This document shows, one piece after another, positions 1-5,797 of a stretch of 8,589 bases of DNA. Below the pieces are notes generated by a model. That model searched no databases and was not told where the DNA came from. It saw nothing but the letters and a program-made list of their open reading frames with translations. A program made the translations under genes and the position numbers. Source of the DNA: Desulfovibrio sp. (GTDB lineage Bacteria; Desulfobacterota; Desulfovibrionia; Desulfovibrionales; Desulfovibrionaceae); assembly GCA_028708195.1 (NCBI GenBank), contig JAQVZK010000090.1, positions 1 through 8,589 on the forward strand, given 5' to 3'. The stretch's first letter is position 1; every line of letters starts with the position of its first letter.

Positions 1-832
1 TGTTTTCAGGCCATGCCATGATTTCACCGGCATTGTGTAGCAGCATGATGTCTGCGCCCTGCACGTCAAAGGGCGTTTCGATGCCCACGCCGGTGATTTC
101 GGTGTAGTCCTCGTCAATAAACTCAACGTTTTCTTTCACCACTCCAGGCGTCATGCCCGTGGAGGAACCCGCCTGCATGTGGTTCATGGTGCCGCGTTCG
201 TGCAGTTCGCGGGGGTAGATGCCCATTTCCTGGCTGAAAAGTTTGCGAATTTCGCGGGCCAGCAGGGCGTTATCCACACCAATGGGGCAGGTCTGGGCGC
301 AACGGCGGCAAAGATTACAGCGATAGGCCAGTTCGCCCAGGCGGGCCACGGTCTTCCAGTTGAGATGCATGTCGCCGTAACGCCATTTGGCCAGAGGCTC
401 TTTCTTCACATACTGCTTGTAAATACGGCGAAAGATCTCGGAGCGGAAATTGGGACGGTACATTTCGTTTTCGCCTGACATTTCAAAAAGATGACAGGCT
501 TCAGAACAGGAGTTGCACTGAACGCAGTTGTCCATGCTGGTTTCAAGCATGGGCAGGAAGGTCCAGTTGTTTTCCTTGGTGAACAGCTTGCGCATACCGT
601 CGAGGAACTTGTTGACCAGGTCTTCCTCTTCTTCACGGTTTTTGGGCTTGGGAATATTCAGAACGGTGACTTCATCAAGGATGCAGGCCGTGTTTTCCTT
701 CTGTTCATCGGTGAAGGGCTTCCAGGGCATGGTATGCATATCCACGGACAGCTCAGGAATTTCCTTCAGGTCAATGCTGACCATCTGCCCGTCGACGGTA
801 GAGACGTCAGTCAAATGGAGATTGTCTTTCAT
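1..832 (-). CDS. HdrD/TmcB-type (Fe-S)-binding redox subunit, C-terminus cut off by the window edge
   Basis: Probable cytoplasmic electron-transfer subunit of a membrane redox complex, related to HdrD, DsrK, TmcB and HmcF. The 277 visible residues begin MKDNLHLTDV. There is a hydrophilic N-terminal region of about 100 residues, then two 4Fe-4S motifs: C103-x2-C106-x2-C109-x3-C113 (CVQCNSCSEAC) and C172-x2-C175-x2-C178-x3-C182-P (CNLCRRCAQTCP). The CCG domains expected in this family would lie beyond the left edge. The ATG at 830-832 is preceded by a GGGAG ribosome site 7 nt upstream that overlaps the TAG stop of the cytochrome b gene, and the gap is 11 bp, so the two genes are surely co-transcribed and probably translationally coupled. 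The sequence does not look like DsrK as I remember it, and I cannot choose among the Tmc, Ohc and unnamed HdrED-like complexes. Confidence 0.88.
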   Translation of the reverse strand, partial: MKDNLHLTDVSTVDGQMVSIDLKEIPELSVDMHTMPWKPFTDEQKENTACILDEVTVLNIPKPKNREEEEDLVNKFLDGMRKLFTKENNWTFLPMLETSMDNCVQCNSCSEACHLFEMSGENEMYRPNFRSEIFRRIYKQYVKKEPLAKWRYGDMHLNWKTVARLGELAYRCNLCRRCAQTCPIGVDNALLAREIRKLFSQEMGIYPRELHERGTMNHMQAGSSTGMTPGVVKENVEFIDEDYTEITGVGIETPFDVQGADIMLLHNAGEIMAWPEN

Positions 833-843
833 ATCTGAACTCC

Positions 844-1782
844 CTAGTCTTCTTTCTTTTCTGTGGGGTTGGTTGTGGCAACGTCTACCCATGTCTTGGG
901 GGTGCCATCACCAGCGATATGCTTGGCCGACCAAGTCACATTGAACTTGAGGGCCTCAAGGATTTTTTTCTTGTTCGCTTCGCTGCTGGTCGTGGGTTCA
1001 TCGCCCCAGCGGATGTCGTGGTACATGAAATATTTCATGATCAGGTGACCCATGTTGGTCATGGGAATCCAGATGAGCAGGAAGAAGCCCAGCAGCAGGT
1101 GCAGGCTGAAAAGCGTGCTGGTTTGCGGGGCGAAGTTTAAGGTAAGCAGGTTGTAAATAAAGGTGCGGGCCAGATCAAAGTACGAGGGGGCAACGGCCCA
1201 GGCAGCCAGCCCAAGCAGGCCAAAGAGTACAAAGACGCCCAGGTTGAGGTAGTGCTCGGGCGTGCTGTAACGGCGCAGGCCGTCATCATTGAGGCGGCGC
1301 TCAATAAGGCCGATGCCGCCGATGACGATGCACAGCGCGCCAACCAGCACCACGGCGTTGATGACGTTACCCACAAAAATCATGAAGCCGCCCTGCGGGT
1401 TCAGACCAAAAATCTGGGCAATGACGGCGAAAAGAACGATGATGGTGCCGCCCATGAGCATGTACATGCCCACGTGGAAGGGATAGGTGCGCACCCACAA
1501 TTTGAGGTTGTGCTCAAAGGTGGCGTGCAGAAAGAGCACTTCGGTCAGAATGCCCTTGATGTCGCCCCAGTGTGAAATATGGCGCGGTTTGGTCCACCAG
1601 TCTTTTTCTTCCATAAAGCTGCCGCCGTAGGCCGCCTTTTCTGTGCCCTCGTGGGGAACCGGATAAAGCTCCCAGCGCACATGCAGCGGACTGGCCGCCA
1701 TGTAAGACCTGATTTTCAAGTAGGCCATGCAAATGAAGCCGGCTACCGCCAAATAGCCCAAAATGTAAAACAAAATGGTCAT
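844..1782 (-). CDS. NarI-like membrane cytochrome b subunit of a DsrM/HdrE/Tmc-type redox complex
   Basis: 312-residue integral membrane protein of the nitrate-reductase gamma-like class. It probably carries haem b and passes electrons between menaquinone or a periplasmic donor and the HdrD-like partner encoded next. Likely membrane segments are at residues 3-22, 102-126, 133-160, 176-198 and 223-250. Candidate haem ligands are H91, H103, H228 and H246. A polar loop (about residues 30-80, with RWELYP and DWWTKP) separates the first segment from the haem core, and a 50-residue hydrophilic tail ends the protein. The ATG at 1780-1782 has a GGGAG site 7 nt upstream. No cytochrome c gene lies upstream inside the window, so any periplasmic partner is encoded elsewhere or beyond the left edge. 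The sequence differs from DsrM as I remember it. The membrane redox role is well supported, the exact complex is not. Confidence 0.88.
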   Translation of the reverse strand: MTILFYILGYLAVAGFICMAYLKIRSYMAASPLHVRWELYPVPHEGTEKAAYGGSFMEEKDWWTKPRHISHWGDIKGILTEVLFLHATFEHNLKLWVRTYPFHVGMYMLMGGTIIVLFAVIAQIFGLNPQGGFMIFVGNVINAVVLVGALCIVIGGIGLIERRLNDDGLRRYSTPEHYLNLGVFVLFGLLGLAAWAVAPSYFDLARTFIYNLLTLNFAPQTSTLFSLHLLLGFFLLIWIPMTNMGHLIMKYFMYHDIRWGDEPTTSSEANKKKILEALKFNVTWSAKHIAGDGTPKTWVDVATTNPTEKKED

Positions 1783-2134
1783 GCGTTTTCTCCCGTAGGG
1801 TCAAGATGCCGCTGGAACGTGGGTTCGACGGGCCCGGCCCGGCCGTGCGCCGTAAAAAGTCCGGCATGCGTCTGCTTGCCTTGCAACCTCTCCTTAATAA
1901 TTACCGCGCGAGCAGTTGTGGTGAGATTCTCTGGAAAGAATTCATCACAAAAGGCTATGAAATTAAGTCGCCCGATGGCACTCCTGATACCTAAAATATA
2001 AAAATATTGCAAAGATTTCATAGGGATTCATCACGATGATTTTAATCATGATTGACATAGTTTTATTTAAGTAAATCAGGTATATTAAGACTAAAAAAAG
2101 TGTTTTTGGCAAGGAAAAATTTTTTTTGCATGTG

Positions 2135-2157
2135 GAAAATCTGAAAGAAAGATTTTC
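2135..2157. promoter_or_regulatory. Operator-like perfect inverted repeat in the AT-rich region
   Basis: GAAAATCT and AGATTTTC are perfect 8-bp arms separated by 7 bp. The dyad lies about 350 bp upstream of the cytochrome b start codon. Its size suits a homodimeric regulator, but AT-rich DNA produces such dyads by chance, and the large distance from the gene weakens an operator reading. No regulator can be assigned. Confidence 0.25.
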
Positions 2158-2388
2158 ATATTGAATTTGTATGTTTAAAATATACTAAAATACTATGAAA
2201 ATAGGTTTGGATAAGATATTAAAATCTATAGTACCACATAGATATAGAAAACTACCAAATGTCAATTAACCAGAGTCACCATTAAATAATAAAAAAATGT
2301 TAATGATAACGGAAGTATGTTTTTACTGGCATGGTATTGCTATGCAATTGTAGTTACCTTTGCCTGTGGCCGGCCGCGTGAAATGGTC

Positions 2389-2413
2389 AAGGGCCACTGG
2401 CAAGGTGGCCCTT
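2389..2413. terminator. Stable hairpin downstream of the minus-strand Rrf2 gene
   Basis: Perfect 9-bp stem AAGGGCCAC / GTGGCCCTT with a 7-nt loop. It lies about 180 bp after the stop of the minus-strand Rrf2 gene, where a transcript end would be reasonable. Neither strand shows a proper U-tract after the stem, so it is at best a weak intrinsic terminator. It could instead be a processing or 3'-protecting structure. Confidence 0.3.
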
Positions 2414-2591
2414 CGCTGTGTTGAAGATGCGTGAAAGAGAAATAAAGAAAAGCTGTGTGTGGAACACGCCGCGGCAGCGGGCGGGCTCACCAAAGACGTG
2501 TTGAACAGATCAATGCGAAAATGTCGTGTGCTGTACTTGGCACATCAGTCGAGCATCAACCATCTGCGCCCAGAAAAAAGCTTTCAACATG

Positions 2592-3008
2592 TCAGCGCAA
2601 AAGGCGGTCGTCGTGCATGAGGTCGCGCAAGGTAATGGATTCAAACACACCGTCCAGGGTCGCCTGAAGGCTTTCCCAGGCTTTGCGTACCTCGCAGCCC
2701 TCAAACCGCGAACACTGTCCGGGCTTTTCAAGGCAGCTGCTCAACTCAATGCCCCCCTCCATCAACTGGACAATACTGCCAAAGGTAAGATCCTCTGGTT
2801 TGCGTAAGAGGACGTGCCCGCCCTTGGCACCACGGACGCTACCAGTAATACCAGCCAGACGTAGCTGGCGCAGGATCTGTTCAATAAACTGAGAGCTTAT
2901 GCCAGTTTTGTTTGCCAATAAGCTTGAGGATATTGGTGTTTCAAGCCCATTCTTGGCCAAATAAAGCAGGATACGGGCTGCATAGCGCGTTTTTGCTGAA
3001 AGCTTCAT
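2592..3008 (-). CDS. Rrf2-family transcriptional regulator with a conserved Fe-S-type cysteine triad
   Basis: 138 residues, the usual Rrf2-family length. The N-terminus MKLSAKTRYA and a winged helix-turn-helix (about residues 25-68, including ISSQFIEQIL and SVRGAKGGH) are typical of the family that includes IscR, NsrR and Rrf2. Residues C92, C99 and C105 form a C-x6-C-x5-C pattern where IscR and NsrR bind their [2Fe-2S] or [4Fe-4S] cluster, so it is likely a sensor of Fe-S status, redox state or NO. The ATG at 3006-3008 has a GGGGGA ribosome site 6 nt upstream. The gene is transcribed away from the second Rrf2 gene at 3350, and the two share a 341-bp intergenic region. Its targets are unknown. 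The cytochrome b operon further along the same strand and the shared intergenic region are candidates. Confident for family, inferred for ligand. Confidence 0.93.
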   Translation of the reverse strand: MKLSAKTRYAARILLYLAKNGLETPISSSLLANKTGISSQFIEQILRQLRLAGITGSVRGAKGGHVLLRKPEDLTFGSIVQLMEGGIELSSCLEKPGQCSRFEGCEVRKAWESLQATLDGVFESITLRDLMHDDRLLR

Positions 3009-3116
3009 TGCGAATCCCCCGCGAAAAAGTAGTAAAAGGGGAAATCAAAAGAGGACGATAGTCGCATCATCTTTAGACAAAAGTTTTTTTGGAAAACAAA
3101 ATTGAATCCTGTAAAT

Positions 3117-3148
3117 AGTAACATCATAGTAGCAATTATGATATTACT
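3117..3148. promoter_or_regulatory. Large inverted repeat, candidate operator of the Rrf2 pair
   Basis: AGTAACATCATA (3117-3128) and TATGATATTACT (3137-3148) pair at 11 of 12 positions across an 8-bp spacer. It sits between the divergent Rrf2-family genes. Eight T residues follow the right arm on the plus strand, so it could act as a terminator, but no plus-strand gene lies upstream to terminate and the stem is AT-rich. An operator is the better reading. Confidence 0.45.
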
Positions 3149-3187
3149 TTTTTTTCTCGCCATGTCGTTTGCGAAAGACTTCACACA

Positions 3188-3277
3188 CTAGTTTTGTGCT
3201 CCTGCGGCCTTGGCGATGTCAAAAAGTCTCTTGCGCAGAGCCGCTTGACGCCCAAAGTCGCTTGAGATAAGAATCAT
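3188..3277 (-). other. Possible gene remnant or 29-codon micro-ORF
   Basis: A 29-codon ORF on the minus strand (ATG at 3275-3277, TAG at 3188-3190) ends in RKRLFDIAKAAGAQN, which reads like the amphipathic C-terminus of a real protein. It uses GC-rich codons inside an otherwise AT-rich spacer. No ribosome site precedes the ATG, and an in-frame stop lies five codons upstream of it, so it does not look like an expressed gene. It may be the 3' scrap of a gene lost during rearrangement, or chance. I do not recognise the parent family. Confidence 0.2.
3245..3274 (+). promoter_or_regulatory. Candidate sigma-70 promoter for the plus-strand Rrf2/Rrf1 genes
   Basis: TTGACG at 3245-3250 matches the -35 consensus at five of six positions. 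AAGAAT at 3269-3274 is a weak -10 (four of six) at 18-bp spacing. Transcription would begin around 3281, just before the palindrome at 3288, leaving a leader of roughly 70 nt. The prediction rests mainly on the -35 element. Confidence 0.3.
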
Positions 3278-3287
3278 GAGTAAAGCA

Positions 3288-3300
3288 GTCTAAATTAGAC
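3288..3300. promoter_or_regulatory. Perfect 13-bp palindrome, candidate autoregulatory operator
   Basis: GTCTAA-A-TTAGAC is perfectly symmetric around a central base. It lies 49 bp before the start codon of the plus-strand Rrf2-like gene and just downstream of its candidate promoter, where a bound repressor would block transcription. A TTAGAC half-site also occurs at 3073-3078. Assignment to either Rrf2 protein is inference. Confidence 0.4.
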
Positions 3301-3349
3301 CTATCCAGTATCGTAAACTTTATTGCCTCCAGCAAAATAAGGAATAAAT

Positions 3350-3895
3350 ATGCGTATTTCAACAATGGCCTGCCATGCGCTGCATTTGCTGTTGTGCCTT
3401 TCTGAACAAGATCAGGCCATCCCCGCATCTGCCTCTGAGCTCGCGGCATGTACAGGCATTTCTGAGAAATTTGTGCAAAAAATTATGCGCTTGCTGCAGG
3501 CTGAGGGCATTGTCAAAAGTGTACGGGGTATTGCCGGGGGCCATATGCTTGCCCGCAACCCCGACGCCATCACCCTTGCAGACATCATTAGCGCTGTGGA
3601 AGGGGGCATAACTCTGCCAGGCGTTAACAGCGAAGCCCCTGCTGGCAAAGCTGCCTTTGATGTTTGGGACAAGGCCGCCATGACCCTGCACAATTCTCTG
3701 GACTCAGTGACCCTGAGTTCTGTTCGCCAGAGTGCTGGGTTTGCCCATCGCCCAGGCGCGCGACGAAAGACAGACCATACAACCTCAAGACGCCCAGAAT
3801 CCGAACCCGGAGGCTCCAATGCAAAAGCATATTCTCTTGGTAGACAGCGATGCCGCAAGCCAAAACAGGATATCGCAGGTCTTACGTCAGTCTAA
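3350..3895 (+). CDS. rrf2: Rrf2-family regulator lacking the Fe-S cysteine cluster, with an odd C-terminal tail
   Basis: 181 residues as read, longer than the usual 130-160. The winged helix-turn-helix is clear (about residues 25-66: ISEKFVQKIM, then SVRGIAGGH), followed by the family's dimerisation helix region (ADIISAVEGGI, LDSVTLSSV). The segment where IscR and NsrR carry three cysteines (about residues 88-105) has none, so no Fe-S cluster of the usual type is expected. The start ATG at 3350 follows AAGGAA at 5-6 nt. After about residue 128 the frame becomes Arg- and Ser-rich without family character and overlaps the response-regulator gene by 77 nt, so the true C-terminus may differ (see the frameshift finding). 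The symbol follows the rrf1/rrf2 pair next to D. vulgaris hmc and is tentative, since the minus-strand paralogue could equally be the orthologue. Confidence 0.85.
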   Translation: MRISTMACHALHLLLCLSEQDQAIPASASELAACTGISEKFVQKIMRLLQAEGIVKSVRGIAGGHMLARNPDAITLADIISAVEGGITLPGVNSEAPAGKAAFDVWDKAAMTLHNSLDSVTLSSVRQSAGFAHRPGARRKTDHTTSRRPESEPGGSNAKAYSLGRQRCRKPKQDIAGLTSV

Positions 3896-4175
3896 CTATC
3901 AGGTAAGCGTTGCCTGTAGTTGTGATGAAAGCTTGAATATGGTCAATGACCTCAAGCCCGACTGCATCATCTTTGATGTTGATCTTGAAGGCACTTCAGG
4001 GACCATCATGTACAGTCGCCTGCGCAGGCATTCGCAAACCCGTGACATTCCGGCTATTGTCTGTACTGATGTGGGCCCAAGGCCTGTATGCTTTGGTACC
4101 GGCGTACCCGTATTGAACAAAAACTGCTCGGGTGAAACGCTGTTGGGCGCTGTTTCTGCAGCCGTGGCCTGCTAG
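3819..4175 (+). CDS. rrf1: Single-domain response regulator (receiver only), Rrf1-like
   Basis: 118 residues forming one CheY-like receiver domain with no output domain. Visible elements are the N-terminal acidic site (LLVDSD, with D9 and D11 but S10 where a second acidic residue is usual), phosphoacceptor D53 (FDVDLEGTSG), switch T83 (VCTD) and K101 (VLNKN, where the usual proline after lysine is Asn). The ATG at 3819 is supported by a GGAGG site 5 nt upstream. The frame stays open upstream to 3717, so a longer or fused product is possible. It overlaps the Rrf2-like gene by 77 nt and converges on the HmcE/HmcF-like operon. In D. vulgaris, rrf1 and rrf2 lie downstream of hmc and deleting them altered hmc expression, so a role in regulating the facing operon is a reasonable inference. 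The partner histidine kinase is not in the window. Confidence 0.87.
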   Translation: MQKHILLVDSDAASQNRISQVLRQSNYQVSVACSCDESLNMVNDLKPDCIIFDVDLEGTSGTIMYSRLRRHSQTRDIPAIVCTDVGPRPVCFGTGVPVLNKNCSGETLLGAVSAAVAC

Positions 4176-4225
4176 CAGTACCACGCTGTCCGCATACAGA
4201 GCACAAATCGCCTCTGAGTTTTCAG

Positions 4226-4243
4226 CTGCGCCACCCCGCGCAG
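4226..4243. repeat. Small GC-rich hairpin after the response-regulator gene
   Basis: CTGCGC and GCGCAG pair around a 6-nt loop about 50 bp after the stop codon of the plus-strand response regulator. No T-run follows directly. It may add to transcript-end structure together with the much stronger hairpin at 4257-4290. Confidence 0.3.
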
Positions 4244-4256
4244 AAGAGCCTTTATT

Positions 4257-4290
4257 GTTGGCCGGGCAATGGGGTATTTGCCCGGCCAAC
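4257..4290. terminator. Very strong hairpin between convergent operons, probable bidirectional transcript-end structure
   Basis: Perfect 13-bp GC-rich stem GTTGGCCGGGCAA / TTGCCCGGCCAAC with an 8-nt loop. It lies in the 190-bp gap between the converging response-regulator and HmcF-like genes, the expected site of a shared terminator. Neither strand has a U-tract after the stem, so it is not a classical intrinsic terminator. It could protect both 3' ends or be a REP-like element. A GGGC / GCCC dyad around GTTAAC (4291-4305) follows immediately. Confidence 0.5.
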
Positions 4291-4365
4291 GGGCGTTAAC
4301 GGCCCATGTAAAGCAGAGGTTCGGTCGTTAAAGGACAAAAACGCCGTTTCTCTGCTGACACTGTG

Positions 4366-5754
4366 CTACTCCGGCTCATTATGGCGAATGTGGGGAGGCA
4401 CAATTATCATATCTGCCAAGAGTGGCTTGAGGAAGGACCACTTGATATTGTGCTCCTCGTATACTTCCATCATGTCGCGGATGGCGTCCCAGCAGTTGTG
4501 ACAGGGGGTGACAACCATCTCTGCCCCGGTAGCCCTGATCTGGTCCAGCTTGTTTTTAAGGCCCACATTGCGTTCTTTGCGGTATATGCCAATACCGTTT
4601 AGGCCGCCGCCGCCGCCGCAACAGAAGTTATGGTCGCCCTTGGGGTCCATTTCTCTAAAGTCTTCAGCTATGTAGGACATGATCTCCCGCGTGGCGCTGC
4701 CAAGCCCGTCATTGCGCACATAGTTGCAGGAGTCTTGCAGGGTACAAGGTACCTTGATTTTTTTTGTCGGATCAATCTTGAGTTTGCCAGTGCGCAGCAT
4801 TTCGGCCACCCATTCCACATAGTGCATGAAGCGCACTGGCGGGTCACCGCTTTCGCGCCCAGCCCAATATGGGCCTTCCACCACGGTTGCGCGGTGGGCA
4901 TGCCCACATTCTGTTCCCACAACCACCTTGGGCTTGATGCGGTCTATGGCTGCGTAAATGCGCTTGACGTTCTGCGCGCAACCTTCCCAGTCGCCGGCAA
5001 ACATCGTCAATGAAGTGTTTTCCCACCCTTCGCGCGGCACGGTCCAGTCGGTATCTGTGACGTGAAAGAGAATTGCGGCCAGAGCGATGTCTTCCGGATA
5101 GTGCTTAACCTCGCGGGCATTGAGGATATACATGACATCCGCATGCTCTTTTTCCACAGGAATTTCGAGGTCGGGCCATTCGTCCTGCTGTTCTTCCACC
5201 ATCCATTCGCAGGTTTCAAGCCAGTCTTCTTCGCTCACGTCCATTTGTGCGCCAAACACACGGTGCATGCCCGAGCCGATCTTCATTTCCCACGGTATGA
5301 ACCCATGCTTGAAGAGAATGCCGCGCAAGTAGCTGAACATGACGCCCGTATCTATGCCGTGCGGGCAATAGACGGCGCAGCGGTTGCAACAGGTGCATTT
5401 GCCCCAGGCCGCGTCCATACACTTGATCATGAACTCAGTATCAACCTTGCCCTTGCAGCGTAACAGCTCGCCCAGAGTCGCCTGAATCTTGTATGATGGA
5501 ATCTGGGTGGGGTCATTGTTGTTGGTTCTGTAAAAAAAGCAGCTGTCGCCGCACATGGCACAATGCGCGCAGACATTGAGCCATGTACGAGTGCGAGATT
5601 TACAGGTCTGCTCAAGATCACGGGCAAGGGCAGCCTGATCCACTTTCATTTCTTTCATCTGGCTGTAGTATTGCGCCCCTGCCTTGTCCTTCAGCAATTC
5701 AAGAATGCCTTCCTTGGTAGTGACAGGGGTGGGGGTGCAAAGCAATTCAGACAT
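4366..5754 (-). CDS. hmcF: HmcF-like cytoplasmic (Fe-S)/CCG-domain redox subunit
   Basis: 462 residues, matching my memory of D. vulgaris HmcF (about 461). It is an HdrD-family protein expected on the cytoplasmic face of a transmembrane redox complex. Two 4Fe-4S motifs are complete: C62-x2-C65-x2-C68-x3-C72 ([11 protein letters not shown]) and C120-x2-C123-x2-C126-x3-C130-P. A full C-terminal CCG signature follows: C337 and C343, C378-C379 (CCGGGGG), and C418-x2-C421 (PCHNC). An upstream CCG-like half, around C259 and TECGHAH at C283, is degenerate. The ATG at 5752-5754 has AAAGGAG 6 nt upstream. It lies 43 bp after the HmcE-like gene. The electron acceptor is unknown. TmcB of the Tmc complex is homologous, so the hmc symbol is a best guess rather than proven orthology. 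Confidence 0.9.
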   Translation of the reverse strand: MSELLCTPTPVTTKEGILELLKDKAGAQYYSQMKEMKVDQAALARDLEQTCKSRTRTWLNVCAHCAMCGDSCFFYRTNNNDPTQIPSYKIQATLGELLRCKGKVDTEFMIKCMDAAWGKCTCCNRCAVYCPHGIDTGVMFSYLRGILFKHGFIPWEMKIGSGMHRVFGAQMDVSEEDWLETCEWMVEEQQDEWPDLEIPVEKEHADVMYILNAREVKHYPEDIALAAILFHVTDTDWTVPREGWENTSLTMFAGDWEGCAQNVKRIYAAIDRIKPKVVVGTECGHAHRATVVEGPYWAGRESGDPPVRFMHYVEWVAEMLRTGKLKIDPTKKIKVPCTLQDSCNYVRNDGLGSATREIMSYIAEDFREMDPKGDHNFCCGGGGGLNGIGIYRKERNVGLKNKLDQIRATGAEMVVTPCHNCWDAIRDMMEVYEEHNIKWSFLKPLLADMIIVPPHIRHNEPE

Positions 5755-5797
5755 AATCCGCTCCTTTCAGGCGAAAATAATGATACAGTTTGCCGAC

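Larger units (their letters stand above)
1783..2591. other. Long non-coding region upstream of the cytochrome b operon
   Basis: No convincing gene is present. The 1783-1990 part has normal GC content and should hold the 5' leader of the minus-strand operon. About 1990-2340 is strongly AT-rich and contains a perfect 8-bp inverted repeat (GAAAATCT at 2135-2142 with AGATTTTC at 2150-2157), a dyad ATGATT-TT-AATCAT at 2036-2049, and ATTGC-TAT-GCAAT at 2336-2348. About 2350-2590 returns to higher GC and holds the trailer of the minus-strand Rrf2 gene with one stable hairpin. I could not place a clear sigma-70 or sigma-54 promoter for the operon. Confidence 0.6.
3009..3349. other. Divergent regulatory region between two Rrf2-family genes
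   Basis: This 341-bp spacer must carry the promoters of both divergent regulators. It holds a 12-bp imperfect inverted repeat (3117-3148), a perfect 13-bp palindrome (3288-3300), a candidate sigma-70 promoter for the plus-strand gene, and a short high-GC block (about 3188-3277) that may be a gene remnant. I could not place a convincing promoter for the minus-strand gene. Two dyads within 200 bp fit auto- or cross-regulation by the adjacent dimeric repressors. Confidence 0.55.

Noticed and set aside
1779..2021. 80-codon minus-strand ORF ending in an ATGA overlap with the cytochrome b start
   Set aside because: It has no ribosome site, begins in AT-rich non-coding DNA, lacks any family character, and the cytochrome b gene has its own good ribosome site. 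The overlap looks accidental.
2327..2340. Sigma-54-like element TGGCATGGTATTGC on the plus strand
   Set aside because: The GG and GC pairs are separated by 9 bp, not the required 10, and no plus-strand gene follows within 1 kb.
4630..5013. 127-codon plus-strand ORF opposite the HmcF-like gene
   Set aside because: It is antisense to a clear 462-residue iron-sulfur protein with intact motifs and is explained by that gene's codon bias.
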